Positions 19,498 to 29,644 of a stretch of DNA of 64,000 nt are shown one piece after another. Below the pieces are notes generated by a model. That model saw nothing but the letters and a program-made list of their open reading frames with translations. It did no database searches and was not told where the DNA came from. Each line of letters opens with the position of its first letter. The stretch's first letter is position 1. The translations under genes and the position numbers were made by a program. Source of the DNA: Mucilaginibacter sp. OK268 (lineage in GTDB: Bacteria; Bacteroidota; Bacteroidia; Sphingobacteriales; Sphingobacteriaceae); NCBI RefSeq assembly GCF_900103125.1, contig NZ_FNJV01000001.1, positions 434,001-498,000 of the forward strand. Direction: 5' to 3'.

Positions 19498-19510
19498 CTA
19501 TAACATCACC

Positions 19511-20296
19511 ATGAAAAAACCGCGTCAAAGTAAAATCTATCGGTTTAGCCTGGCAATTATGATGCTGGGCGGCATAGCATTAAGCTTTATCCCGCCTAAA
19601 AAGAAGTTAACCATTTTTTTAGCAGGCGATTCAACAATGGCTGATAAAAAGGTAAGTGCATATCCCGAAACCGGTTGGGGCACGAGTTTCAAGAATTTTT
19701 TCGACTCAACTGTGGTTGTAGTTAACAAGGCCCAAAATGGCCGCAGCACCCGTACTTTCATCACCGACGGCCTTTGGAAACAGATTGCCGATAATTTGAA
19801 TGCAGAAGATTATGTGCTGATACAATTTGGCCATAACGATGAGGTGCCTACCAAAAAATCGGCTACTACAGAAACGGAGTTTAAAAACAACTTGATCTTT
19901 TATATTGATCAAACGCGGAGCAGGAACGCAATACCTGTACTGATCACCCCGGTAACACGCCGCAGCTTTGACAGTACAGGCACAGTAACAGATACCCATG
20001 CGCGTTACGCCCGGATTGTACGCGATGTAGCCACAGAAAAACGTGTACAATTGATAGATCTTGACCAGGAAAGTACGGGGCTGGTGCAACGCTTTGGCCC
20101 TGAACAGTCTAAATTGCTGTACAATCACCTGCAGCCCGGCGAAAACCCCAATTACCCTGACGGGAAAAAAGACGATACCCATTTCAATGAACTGGGTGCC
20201 CGCAAAATGGCCGAGATTGTATTGGCAGACCTGCGCAGGCTGTCGCCTGAAATTAACAGCCGCGTAATAGGATCTGATCGGGGACTAACCAGGTAG
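19511..20296 (+). CDS. CE12 rhamnogalacturonan acetylesterase (SGNH hydrolase)
   Basis: A 261-residue protein with an N-terminal hydrophobic segment that may serve as signal peptide or anchor. The SGNH blocks are clear: AGDSTM (Ser41), NGRST around 76-80 with the conserved Gly, QFGHND (105-110) with the conserved Asn, and DDTHFN (221-226) supplying Asp and His. This pattern matches CE12 rhamnogalacturonan acetylesterases such as YesT and RhgT, which remove acetyl groups from galacturonic acid in rhamnogalacturonan I. It sits 13 bases after the first alpha/beta-hydrolase and 4 bases before the second. Confidence 0.88.
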   Translation: MKKPRQSKIYRFSLAIMMLGGIALSFIPPKKKLTIFLAGDSTMADKKVSAYPETGWGTSFKNFFDSTVVVVNKAQNGRSTRTFITDGLWKQIADNLNAEDYVLIQFGHNDEVPTKKSATTETEFKNNLIFYIDQTRSRNAIPVLITPVTRRSFDSTGTVTDTHARYARIVRDVATEKRVQLIDLDQESTGLVQRFGPEQSKLLYNHLQPGENPNYPDGKKDDTHFNELGARKMAEIVLADLRRLSPEINSRVIGSDRGLTR

Positions 20297-20300
20297 CATC

Positions 20301-21287
20301 ATGAAAAACAAAACCCTTCTATTGGGCTTAGCTTTAGGCCTGCTTGCATTTACAAAAGTTTCGGCACAATCTCAACAATGGCTAACCGCTACCCCGGATA
20401 CCTCCTTTAACATCACCCGCGACTTTAAAAACAATGTAAAGAAATATCCCTTTATTAAGATCGTCCCAGATAGCCCTTCAGCGGCAGTAACTGAAGCCCG
20501 AAACCTGGTTTATGGCAAAGTAGGCAGCCGCGAGCTGCATATTGATGCCTTTACGCCATCAGCAGCTAAGAAAAAGCCTACCCCCGCGGTAATTATCGTA
20601 CACGGCGGTGGCTGGCGTTCGGGTAACCGTGCGCAGCATGTTCCGCTGGCACAGCATTTGGCAGCCCTGGGTTATGCGAGCTTTACGGTAGAATATCGCC
20701 TGTCTACCGAAGCGCTTTACCCGGCAGCGGTGAATGACATCAAATCGGCAATCCAATGGCTGCATGCTAATGCTAAAAGATTTAATATCAATACAAATAA
20801 GATCGCCGTTTTGGGCTTTTCGGCTGGCGGGCAATTGGCCGCATTGGTAGGAATGACTTCAGGTTCAGATAAATTCGATGTGCTGGACTCAAATAAAGGT
20901 TATTCAAGTTCTGTACAGGCCGTGATCGATATTGATGGTACGCTCACATTTGTGGCGCCTGATGCATGGGAAACTCAAAATCAACAAACGGTTGCAGCCT
21001 CAACCATGTGGATAGGCTACAAACGGACCGAAAACATTGAGATCTGGACAGCGGCCAGTCCGCTTACTTATGCCGAACGTAATAAGCTGCCTTTTTTGTT
21101 CCTGAATAGCGCGGTTGACAGAATGCATGCCGGTCGTGATGTATTTAAAGAGATGATGGATAAAAAAGGCGTATATGTGCGGATTGATAATTTTAAAGAT
21201 ACGCCGCATACTTTCTGTTTATATCAGCCCTGGTTTAACCCTATGGTAAACGACATTGATCAGTTTCTAACTAAAATATTAAAATAA
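20301..21287 (+). CDS. Secreted alpha/beta-hydrolase, BD-FAE-like esterase
   Basis: A 328-residue secreted protein with a signal peptide ending VSAQ. HGGGWRSG (101-108) forms the oxyanion hole and GFSAGG (Ser174) is the nucleophile elbow; a C-terminal DTPHTF histidine completes the triad. The length and motifs fit the bacterial ferulic/acetyl esterase group (BD-FAE). It differs clearly from the earlier alpha/beta-hydrolase of the same operon, so the two are not a recent duplication. A role in removing acetyl or feruloyl groups from pectic side chains is inferred from context. Confidence 0.82.
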   Translation: MKNKTLLLGLALGLLAFTKVSAQSQQWLTATPDTSFNITRDFKNNVKKYPFIKIVPDSPSAAVTEARNLVYGKVGSRELHIDAFTPSAAKKKPTPAVIIVHGGGWRSGNRAQHVPLAQHLAALGYASFTVEYRLSTEALYPAAVNDIKSAIQWLHANAKRFNINTNKIAVLGFSAGGQLAALVGMTSGSDKFDVLDSNKGYSSSVQAVIDIDGTLTFVAPDAWETQNQQTVAASTMWIGYKRTENIEIWTAASPLTYAERNKLPFLFLNSAVDRMHAGRDVFKEMMDKKGVYVRIDNFKDTPHTFCLYQPWFNPMVNDIDQFLTKILK

Positions 21288-21292
21288 ACACC

Positions 21293-22474
21293 ATGATGAA
21301 AAGCTTTTTACGCCTGCAAATACTTGGTTTTATATTGTTAACAGCTCAAGCGGTCAGCGCACAATCCGCCAGGCCCTATTCTCAGCAAATGGCCCACACG
21401 GTGATGACTATCTGGAAAGACAGCCTGCCCACAGGCAATAGGTGGACTTATGACCAGGGTGTTATATTGAAGGGATTTGAAAATATCTGGCATCAAACCG
21501 GCGACAAGCAATATTTCGATTTTATAAAGCACTGTATGGATAAATTCGTACAGCCCGATGGCAGTATCCGTACCTATAACCTGGCCGATCATAACCTCGA
21601 TTTTATCCTTTGCGGCCGCAATGTGCTGATGCTTTACCGGCAAACACATGAGGATAAATACCTGAAAGCGGTACAAATATTGCGCGAACAATTGCGTACA
21701 CAGCCCCGTACATTTGATGGTGGTTTCTGGCATAAAAAACGTTACCCGAACCAAATGTGGCTGGATGGGCTGTATATGGCCGGGCCGTTTTACGCCGAAT
21801 ATGCGGCCACTTTTCATGAGGATACTGCTTTCAATGATATTGCCCGGCAGTTTATATTAATGGAAAAACATTCGCGGGACGAAAAAACAGGATTGCTGTA
21901 CCACGCCTGGGACGCATCAAAGAAAGAGCGCTGGGCCGATCCGCAAACCGGCCGTTCGCCAAACTTTTGGGGGCGGGCCATGGGCTGGTACGGTATGGCG
22001 CTGGTTGATGCTTTGGATCAATTTCCGGCTGATCATCCAAGGCGTAAGGAACTGCTGGCCATCTTGCAGCGTTATGCCGCGGCAGTGCAGCGCTGGCAGG
22101 ATCAGCCTACCGGGCTCTGGTACGAAGTACTGGACAAAGGCACTGAAAAAGGTAATTACCAGGAAGCGTCTGTATCATGTATGTTTGTGTATACGCTGGC
22201 TAAGGCTCTGCGTCAAAAATATCTGCCGGCAAACTATATACCTGTAGCACAAAAAGGGTATGCAGGTATTATTAAAAAATTTATCCGTACCGATGACAAG
22301 GGCCTTTTGGCGTTGGATGGCACGGTTCAGGTGGGTGGCCTGGGCGGAAAGCCTTACCGTGATGGCAGCTACGCTTATTACCTGAGTGAAAAGGTAATTA
22401 CCAATGACGCCAAAGGTGTGGGCGCTTTTATACTCGCCGCTACAGAAATTGAATGGTTGAAAGGGACAAAATAA
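21293..22474 (+). CDS. GH105 unsaturated rhamnogalacturonyl hydrolase
   Basis: A 393-residue protein with a signal peptide ending VSAQ and the GH105 (alpha/alpha)6 barrel: WTYDQGVILKG (51-61), DHNLDFI, MWLDGLYMAGPF with the likely catalytic Asp158 (equivalent to Asp143 of YteR), FWGRAMGWYGMALVD, and the C-terminal DGSYAYYLSE. It hydrates the double bond of unsaturated galacturonyl-rhamnose disaccharides made by rhamnogalacturonan lyases. No polysaccharide lyase gene lies in this window, so its substrate must come from elsewhere in the genome or from neighbours. ATG at 21293 and 21296 are alternative starts. Confidence 0.92.
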   Translation: MMKSFLRLQILGFILLTAQAVSAQSARPYSQQMAHTVMTIWKDSLPTGNRWTYDQGVILKGFENIWHQTGDKQYFDFIKHCMDKFVQPDGSIRTYNLADHNLDFILCGRNVLMLYRQTHEDKYLKAVQILREQLRTQPRTFDGGFWHKKRYPNQMWLDGLYMAGPFYAEYAATFHEDTAFNDIARQFILMEKHSRDEKTGLLYHAWDASKKERWADPQTGRSPNFWGRAMGWYGMALVDALDQFPADHPRRKELLAILQRYAAAVQRWQDQPTGLWYEVLDKGTEKGNYQEASVSCMFVYTLAKALRQKYLPANYIPVAQKGYAGIIKKFIRTDDKGLLALDGTVQVGGLGGKPYRDGSYAYYLSEKVITNDAKGVGAFILAATEIEWLKGTK

Positions 22475-22480
22475 CATCAT

Positions 22481-23488
22481 ATGAAAAAGGTCATACTTGG
22501 CTTGTTGTTGCTGGCAGCAGTTGCTGTTTGCCATGCTCAGCCTGTTACTAAGGTTTATAAAGAAATAACTGTGGCGCAGGATGGCAGCGGCGATTTTAAA
22601 TCCATACAGGAAGCGGTAAACGCTGTTCGTGATCTGGGTGCTATACAGGTACCTATCCACATCAAAAAAGGTATCTATCACGAAAAGCTGGTAATACCAT
22701 CGTGGAAAACACATATCTCACTTATTGGTGAGAATAAGGAAAATACCATTATCACCAATGATGACTATTCGGGCAAACCCGTACCTGGCGGTAAAGATGC
22801 CTTTGGCAGGGATAAATTTTCAACTTACACCTCCTACACAGTACTGGTTGCCGGCAATAATTTCATGGCAGAAAACCTGACCATCATCAATTCGGCCGGC
22901 CGGGTAGGACAAGCCGTGGCGCTGCATATTGAAGGCGACCGCTGCATTGTGCATAACTGTAAGCTGCTGGGCAACCAGGATACGCTGTATACCGCTACGG
23001 CTACATCGCGTGAGCTATTTCAGGATTGTTATATTGAAGGCACTACAGATTTTCTGTTTGGCGAAGCTACCGTTGTTTTCCAGCGCTGCATTATTAAAAG
23101 CCTGGTCAACTCCTATATTACGGCAGCGGCCACCACTTCTTTGCAAAAATATGGTTATGTGCTGATGAACTGTAAGCTGATCGCTGATGAATCGGTAAAT
23201 AAGGCATACCTGGGCAGGCCCTGGAGATCATACGCTAAAACGGTATTTCTGAATACCGAAATGGGCGCACACATCGTTCCCCAGGGCTGGGACCCGTGGA
23301 AAGGCGACAGCATGTTCCCTGACAAGGAAAAGACTGCCTATTATGCCGAATATAAAAATGCCGGACCGGGCGCTAACCCTAAAGGCCGGGTACAGTGGTC
23401 GCACCAGCTAACGGACCGGGAGGCAAAACAATATACCATTAAAAACATCCTTGGCGGCAGTGATAACTGGGACCCGGAAGCTAAATAA
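22481..23488 (+). CDS. CE8 pectin methylesterase
   Basis: A 335-residue secreted beta-helix protein (signal peptide ending CHAQ). The pectinesterase signatures are complete: VAQDGSGDF at the N-terminus, LGNQDTLY with Asp167, EGTTDFLFG with Asp190, and YLGRPW with Arg246 and Trp248. The two aspartates and the arginine are the catalytic residues of CE8. It removes methyl esters from galacturonic acid, opening homogalacturonan to GH28. It lies 6 bases after GH105 and 2 bases before GH43, clearly in one transcription unit. Confidence 0.93.
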   Translation: MKKVILGLLLLAAVAVCHAQPVTKVYKEITVAQDGSGDFKSIQEAVNAVRDLGAIQVPIHIKKGIYHEKLVIPSWKTHISLIGENKENTIITNDDYSGKPVPGGKDAFGRDKFSTYTSYTVLVAGNNFMAENLTIINSAGRVGQAVALHIEGDRCIVHNCKLLGNQDTLYTATATSRELFQDCYIEGTTDFLFGEATVVFQRCIIKSLVNSYITAAATTSLQKYGYVLMNCKLIADESVNKAYLGRPWRSYAKTVFLNTEMGAHIVPQGWDPWKGDSMFPDKEKTAYYAEYKNAGPGANPKGRVQWSHQLTDREAKQYTIKNILGGSDNWDPEAK

Positions 23489-23490
23489 TT

Positions 23491-25137
23491 ATGAAAAACA
23501 CCATCTGCATACTGGCTTTTGCCGCCGCTATACCTTTTGCAAACGCGCAGGTAAAACCTGTTGCAAAAAGTAACTATAGATCTAAAGTGTGGGTTGCCGA
23601 CCAGGGCAATGGCACCTATAAAAACCCGGTGCTGAATGCCGATTATTCCGATCCGGACGCGATACGCGTAGGCGATGACTTTTATCTTGTTTCTTCCAGT
23701 TTTGAGGATATACCGGGGTTGCCCGTATTGTATTCAAAAGATCTGGTAAACTGGCGTATCATTGGCCACGCCCTGTTACGCCAGCCTCCGTTTGATCATT
23801 TCGATATTCCGCGTCACGGGGATGGCGTTTGGGCGCCCGCATTACGTTATTACAAAGGTGAGTTTTACCTGTATTATCCAGATCCAGATTATGGCATTTA
23901 CCTTATAAAAGCCAAAAACGCGGCCGGGTCCTGGAGCAACCCCGTAATGGTTTACGCAGGCAAAGGTTTGATTGACCCCTGCCCGCTGATGGATGATGAC
24001 GGCCAGATGTACCTGGTGCATGGCTTTGCCGGCAGCCGTGCGGGTATTAAAAGTGTTATCGCTGTAAATAAGCTGAATGCGGATGGCACCAAAGTAACTG
24101 ATACCGGCGTAATAGTTTATGATGGCCACGAAACCGACCCAACCATTGAGGGGCCTAAATTTTACAAGCGGAATGGGTATTACTACATTTTTGCACCGGC
24201 TGGAGGGGTGCCTGCCGGGTGGCAGCTGGTATTAAGGTCAAAAAATATTTATGGCCCCTATGAGCGTAAAGTAGTGATGGATCAGGGTAAAACAACTGTT
24301 AATGGCCCGCATCAGGGTGCCTGGGTAACTACCCAAACCGGCGAAGACTGGTTCCTGCACTTTCAGGATAAAGAACAATACGGCCGCGTAGTACACCTGC
24401 AGCCTATGGTTTGGAAAAATAACTGGCCGGTAATAGGTACAGATAAAGACGGCGATGGTAAAGGCGAGCCCGTAATGGTTTACAAAAAGCCAAATGTTGG
24501 TAAAACCTACCCTATCGAAACACCGGTTGAAAGCGATGAGTTTAACGGAACCACCCTCGGCTTGCAATGGCAGTGGATGGCTAACGCGCAGGCCAGCTGG
24601 TATTATATGAACCCGGGCAAAGGCGCGCTAAGGCTTTATTCGGGTAAGATGCCAGAGGGCGCTAAAAACCTTTGGGGCGCCGGAAATGTGCTGCTACAGA
24701 AGTTTATGGCCGACGAATTTGCGGCTACAACCAAAATGACCTTTACTCCCAATGTTAAATTGGAAGAAAAAGCCGGCTTAGCCATCATGGGTTTCAGCTA
24801 TGCCGGCATAGCGGTTAAAAATAAAAAAGATGGCGTATACCTGGTGTTTGATCATTGCAAAGATGCCGATAAAGGTAACGCCGAAGAAGAGAAGACCATT
24901 GCTAAACTGGATAAGCCTACGGTATGGCTGCGTGTAAAAGTAAGCGCCGGGGCTAAGTGCGATTTTAGCTACAGTACAGATGGGCAAACGTTCATCAATG
25001 TTGGCGAAACGTTTCACGCCGAAGTTGGGCGATGGATAGGCGCTAAGGTTGGCATATTCTGCATGCGCGATACACAGATCAACGATTCGGGGTATGCTGA
25101 TTTTGACTGGTTTAGGGTTACGCCTATTGACAAATAA
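23491..25137 (+). CDS. GH43 arabinofuranosidase/xylosidase-type hydrolase
   Basis: A 548-residue secreted protein with a signal peptide ending ANAQ. The five-bladed propeller spans about residues 40-330 with the GH43 triad: Asp54 in YSDPD, Asp162 in LIDPCP and Glu220 in TIEGPK. The remaining 200 residues form a C-terminal beta-sandwich (DEFNG...QWQW, DYADFDWF-like end) as in GH43 enzymes with a C2-type domain. In an RG-I locus, removal of arabinose or galactose from side chains is likely; the subfamily cannot be fixed by eye. It is the last gene of the operon; 142 bases separate it from the regulator gene. Confidence 0.87.
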   Translation: MKNTICILAFAAAIPFANAQVKPVAKSNYRSKVWVADQGNGTYKNPVLNADYSDPDAIRVGDDFYLVSSSFEDIPGLPVLYSKDLVNWRIIGHALLRQPPFDHFDIPRHGDGVWAPALRYYKGEFYLYYPDPDYGIYLIKAKNAAGSWSNPVMVYAGKGLIDPCPLMDDDGQMYLVHGFAGSRAGIKSVIAVNKLNADGTKVTDTGVIVYDGHETDPTIEGPKFYKRNGYYYIFAPAGGVPAGWQLVLRSKNIYGPYERKVVMDQGKTTVNGPHQGAWVTTQTGEDWFLHFQDKEQYGRVVHLQPMVWKNNWPVIGTDKDGDGKGEPVMVYKKPNVGKTYPIETPVESDEFNGTTLGLQWQWMANAQASWYYMNPGKGALRLYSGKMPEGAKNLWGAGNVLLQKFMADEFAATTKMTFTPNVKLEEKAGLAIMGFSYAGIAVKNKKDGVYLVFDHCKDADKGNAEEEKTIAKLDKPTVWLRVKVSAGAKCDFSYSTDGQTFINVGETFHAEVGRWIGAKVGIFCMRDTQINDSGYADFDWFRVTPIDK

Positions 25138-25279
25138 TTATCGGGTAATAAATTGTTTGATGTTTCAGTGAACACCCGGAGATATAATAAGCAAAATAAA
25201 ATTTATAGATTTAACGGTGTTGCGGCAATCCGCCGGTATAGCCTAATTGTAAGTGAATATTTTTTGAGGTAGAAATCAT

Positions 25280-28200
25280 ATGAAGCTCAGGTGTTTTTTA
25301 TGCATGTTTTTGCTTTGGTTATTAACCGGATCTGCTTTTGGCCAAATGCATTGCATAACAGAACATTACTCAACCGAAGACGGCTTATCTCATGACGTTA
25401 TTACATCAATATTTAAAGACAAGCAGGGATATATGTGGTTTGGCACCTGGGATGGCCTTAACCGCTTTGATGGACGTAAATTTACAGTCTTCAAATCATT
25501 AGCCGGCGATTCATCGCAAATCAATAATAACCGCATCGATCAGATTACTGAAGACAATTACGATCATCTTTGGATCAAAGCTTATGATTCCCAGATCTAT
25601 CGTTTCGATAAAAAAACCGGCCGTTTTCTTTCACTCGCTGTTATCCTCAACCTCAAAGAGAAGATCATTTTTGATAAGATCTTATCACTGGATCAGGACG
25701 CCCTGTGGGTTAGCACAATAAACAACGGAATTTTTTGCGTTAGCGGGATCAATACCGCGGGGATAAGCTACAGGAGTTATGGTCAAAGCGCCACAACAGC
25801 CCCGGAGCAGCCTTCAAAAAAATATAAATTTTTTTACGGGGATAGTGAAGGAAAGAAATGGATAGGCACAGAACACGGTCTTCTATGCCTTGAAAAGCGG
25901 CAAAAAAACGGTAGCTATGAAATAGCCGATTTAGATAAACATGCTGAAGAAGCATTTACCTGTGTTGCCGAAAGCAAATCGCAATTATTTTTTGGCACAA
26001 GAAGCGGCACCTTGTACCTATATGATAAACAGGAAAAACAGTTCTCGAAACAGAGAATAAGTACTGCCGATATAAACGCGATACTGGTTAACCGCAGCCA
26101 TAAAAAAGCTTATTTAACAACAGGCAACGGCGAACTGCTATCATTTACTATAGGAATTGGCCTGTTATCGCGCACGGTTTATCAAGCAGGCGAGTCATTA
26201 CATACGATTTTTGAAGACAATTCGGGCGCGCTTTGGATTGAACCGCGCATAAAAGGAGTTATTCGCTTTGATCTACTGACTCAAAAATTCACAACATTTG
26301 TTCAAAAGAACGATGCCAAAAAAAACAATTTTGCGAATCACTTTAAGGTGATAGAAGATAAAAACGGTGTTGTTTGGTGTGTGCTCAGAGATGGTGGGTT
26401 TGGCTATTATGATAACGTTTCAAAACAGTTTAACTACTTTTATAATGAACCAGGTTCAAATAACCGTCGTTTTTCAAACCTTGTAACTACCGTATATTAT
26501 GACCCTGCCGGTATCTTCTGGCTGCATACAGATGAACATGGCATTGAAAAAATAATTTTCCCGCCAAGTGTTTTTCAAACCAGTTTACTAAATGAGCATG
26601 CCGATTTCCAATCGGATAATGAGGTGAGAGGAATTTGTGCCGACCGACAAAACAGGTTATGGTTTGGATTAAAAAACGGGCAGGTTTTAGTTTACAAAAA
26701 CGGGAAACAGCTACCGGTTACTTTCGCCAATTTTGTAGAGCAGAATATTGGCGGGGTGTATTGTATTACCCAGGACCGTAACGGGGTTATTTGGATGGGT
26801 ACTAAAACCAAAGGCTTATATCAGGCCATACCTACCGATCCTTCAGAACTTCATTACCGGCTGATAAACTACCGCTATGATCCCTCCAACCCGGCATCCA
26901 TTAACAGCGACGAAATTTATTCGATAAAAGAAGACAAGGAAGGCCACATCTGGATAGGTACGTTTGATAATGGGCTATGTTTGCTCAGCAGGAACAATGG
27001 GAATGTTTCATTTACCAGGCTTTCTGACAACGGAACCGGGTACCCGCAAACCTGTCTTAAAATAAGGCATTTGGCAATGGATGCAAACGGGCGCTTATGG
27101 ATAGCAGCCACAGGCGGGCTGGTGATCCTGAATTATAAAAACGGTAAACTTTTATACGAAACTTACAAAAAAACACCCGGCAACCCTCAAAGCCTGGGTA
27201 ACAACGATATTCAGCATATTTATCGCGATAGCAAAAACCAAATGTGGCTTGTAACGTCTGGCGGCGGGTTAAACCTGGCTGTTAGCGATCCGCAAACCGG
27301 TTTGCAAAAGTTTAAAGCATACACTTCAAAACAAGGTTTGGCCAATGACTATGTCATGAGCTGTATCGGCGATGGATATCATCATTTATGGCTGGCTACC
27401 AAGGCCGGTTTATCCATGTTTGATCTGAATACCCGTAAGTTTAAGAATTTCAATTCGTATGATGGCATTCCTAAAAAGGGGTTTTCTGAAAGTTCATGCC
27501 AGGCAGCAAAAGATGGCAAACTGGTATTCGGCGCGGTAAGAGGCTATATGATTTTCGATCCGGGCCAGGTCAAGAACGATGCGATTAAAGTAAATTTAGT
27601 GCTAACCAACCTGCTGGTGAACAACCGGGATGTGGCCATCAAAGATAGCACCCGGATCCTTGATCGCGATATCAACTACGCTGATGGTGTCAGATTAAAG
27701 CATGATCAAAATATTTTCAGCCTGGACTATGCTGTTTTGGATTATCGCTCGGGTAACCACCTAACCATCGCTTATCGTTTAAAAGGGTTCGACAATGAAT
27801 GGCATGAGGACAGCGACCAACAACGGGTTACTTATACCAACCTCCCCGCGGGTAATTATACTTTCGAGATAAAATGCAATGATCCCGACAGGTTTATAAA
27901 CGTTCCTTATAAAAGCCTGGCCATTACGGTGCTTGCCGCGCCCTGGGCAAGCTGGTGGGCATATATTATTTATGCCATCATCATTTGCGCAATCCTGGCT
28001 GCTATCAGACAAAACGCTTTAACTGTGCTGAAGTTAAAGCAAAAGGTGGCCGTTGAGCAGAAAATGACCGAGTTAAAGCTGAGTTTTTTTACCAATATTT
28101 CGCACGAGCTGCGTACTCCGCTTACGCTTATTATCAATCCCATCAATGAGCTTGTTCAACGATCTTACCTTAGCAGGGACGATCGTCAATACCTGACAAT

Positions 28201-29644
28201 TATTCAGCGCAACGCAAACCGTATGGTCCGTTTTGTAAACCAGTTACTGGAGTTCAGGAAGGTGCAAAGCGGCAAGGCAAAATTAAATCTTTCGGCTATC
28301 AATATGGTAGAGCTTATTGCAGATGTAGCCGGTTATTTTGAAGAGATGCGGCAACTGAAAAATATTGAATTTGCCTTTAAAACAGATGTAGATACGGCCA
28401 TGGTTTGGCTTGACCCCGAAAAAATAGAGACCGTATTATATAACCTGATCGCCAACGCCTATAAGTTTACCCCCGAAAGAAAAAAAATCACAGTGCACTT
28501 GCAGATGAAGGACACCGGCGATATGATAATTGATATTACCGATGAAGGGTGCGGAGTACTGCCATCTGAGATCGATAGCTTATTTGATCTTTATACCGAA
28601 GGCTCACACCCTAATACCGGCCATTTAAAGGGCACGGGCATTGGGCTGGCCTTATCGAAAGAATTGGTTGAACTTCACCAGGGAACCATCAGCGCGCAGA
28701 ACGGTGAGCCGGGAGGCTGTTGGGTACGGGTAACCTTGCCGGTAAATGCGGTTAAAACCATAGCCCCGGTTGATGCTTCAGTGCCTGAAGGCAAACCAAG
28801 GCCCGCATTGTTACAGCCACCCCATGCAGACCTTAAAAATGAACAAATCGTACACAATGAGCCTTTACTAATTTTGGTAGAAGATAACCAGGATATGCGC
28901 GAATTGATCAGGATGCAGTTAAGCGGCAAGTACCGTATAGAAACTGCTGCCAATGGCGTTGAAGGTTGGGAAAAAATATTAAAACTACAGCCCGATGTGA
29001 TTTTAAGTGATGTAATGATGCCGCGGATGGATGGATTAGAGCTATTGGGTAAAATAAGGAATGACGCTGCTACCAGCCACATCCCGGTAGTATTACTTAC
29101 CGCTAAAACAGCTGTTGAAAGCCAGATAGCGGGTTTAAGTTACGGTGCCGATTACTACATTACAAAGCCTTTTGATACCAGCTTTTTGTTAACTACCCTT
29201 AAAAATATTATAGAACGGCGGAGGAGGCTGGTTAATGAACTGATGACCGGTAAGGCAGTAGTGAGTTTAAATCCGGGGGATATTATAGTAACATCAAAAG
29301 ATGAAATATTTTTAAAAAAGGTGTTAGAATTGATTGACGCAGGGATGGATAACCCTGATTTTAATATCGAGTCGGTTGCCGAAGTGATCAACATGTCAAG
29401 ACAAACCTTTTATCGCAAACTGAAAAGTCTTACCCAGCTCAGCCCTGTTGAATTTGTTCGCGATCACAGGCTTTTGCGGGCGCAGCAATTACTGGATGCC
29501 GGTAGCGATAACATCTCCCAAATAGCGTATGCCGTAGGGTTTAACAGCCCTAAATACTTTGCTACCTGTTTTAAAGCAAAGTTCAATATCTCTCCCTCCG
29601 ATTATCAAAAAATGCCAAAGCCATCTCAAGAGATCATTCGATAG
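25280..29644 (+). CDS. Hybrid two-component system sensor/regulator (HTCS)
   Basis: A 1,454-residue one-protein signalling system. A signal peptide (to about residue 22) precedes two seven-bladed propellers built from repeats such as MWFGTWDGLNRFDG. A Y_Y_Y domain follows at about 790-885, then a transmembrane segment near 890-910. The histidine kinase has its phospho-acceptor at His942 in HELRTPLT, with N and G boxes after it. The receiver has Asp1244 in SDVMMPRMDG, and an AraC-type helix-turn-helix occupies the last 110 residues. HTCS proteins bind an oligosaccharide in the periplasm and activate their PUL. It is located between the enzyme operon and susC, so an RG-I-derived oligosaccharide is the likely ligand. 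Confidence 0.95.
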   Translation: MKLRCFLCMFLLWLLTGSAFGQMHCITEHYSTEDGLSHDVITSIFKDKQGYMWFGTWDGLNRFDGRKFTVFKSLAGDSSQINNNRIDQITEDNYDHLWIKAYDSQIYRFDKKTGRFLSLAVILNLKEKIIFDKILSLDQDALWVSTINNGIFCVSGINTAGISYRSYGQSATTAPEQPSKKYKFFYGDSEGKKWIGTEHGLLCLEKRQKNGSYEIADLDKHAEEAFTCVAESKSQLFFGTRSGTLYLYDKQEKQFSKQRISTADINAILVNRSHKKAYLTTGNGELLSFTIGIGLLSRTVYQAGESLHTIFEDNSGALWIEPRIKGVIRFDLLTQKFTTFVQKNDAKKNNFANHFKVIEDKNGVVWCVLRDGGFGYYDNVSKQFNYFYNEPGSNNRRFSNLVTTVYYDPAGIFWLHTDEHGIEKIIFPPSVFQTSLLNEHADFQSDNEVRGICADRQNRLWFGLKNGQVLVYKNGKQLPVTFANFVEQNIGGVYCITQDRNGVIWMGTKTKGLYQAIPTDPSELHYRLINYRYDPSNPASINSDEIYSIKEDKEGHIWIGTFDNGLCLLSRNNGNVSFTRLSDNGTGYPQTCLKIRHLAMDANGRLWIAATGGLVILNYKNGKLLYETYKKTPGNPQSLGNNDIQHIYRDSKNQMWLVTSGGGLNLAVSDPQTGLQKFKAYTSKQGLANDYVMSCIGDGYHHLWLATKAGLSMFDLNTRKFKNFNSYDGIPKKGFSESSCQAAKDGKLVFGAVRGYMIFDPGQVKNDAIKVNLVLTNLLVNNRDVAIKDSTRILDRDINYADGVRLKHDQNIFSLDYAVLDYRSGNHLTIAYRLKGFDNEWHEDSDQQRVTYTNLPAGNYTFEIKCNDPDRFINVPYKSLAITVLAAPWASWWAYIIYAIIICAILAAIRQNALTVLKLKQKVAVEQKMTELKLSFFTNISHELRTPLTLIINPINELVQRSYLSRDDRQYLTIIQRNANRMVRFVNQLLEFRKVQSGKAKLNLSAINMVELIADVAGYFEEMRQLKNIEFAFKTDVDTAMVWLDPEKIETVLYNLIANAYKFTPERKKITVHLQMKDTGDMIIDITDEGCGVLPSEIDSLFDLYTEGSHPNTGHLKGTGIGLALSKELVELHQGTISAQNGEPGGCWVRVTLPVNAVKTIAPVDASVPEGKPRPALLQPPHADLKNEQIVHNEPLLILVEDNQDMRELIRMQLSGKYRIETAANGVEGWEKILKLQPDVILSDVMMPRMDGLELLGKIRNDAATSHIPVVLLTAKTAVESQIAGLSYGADYYITKPFDTSFLLTTLKNIIERRRRLVNELMTGKAVVSLNPGDIIVTSKDEIFLKKVLELIDAGMDNPDFNIESVAEVINMSRQTFYRKLKSLTQLSPVEFVRDHRLLRAQQLLDAGSDNISQIAYAVGFNSPKYFATCFKAKFNISPSDYQKMPKPSQEIIR

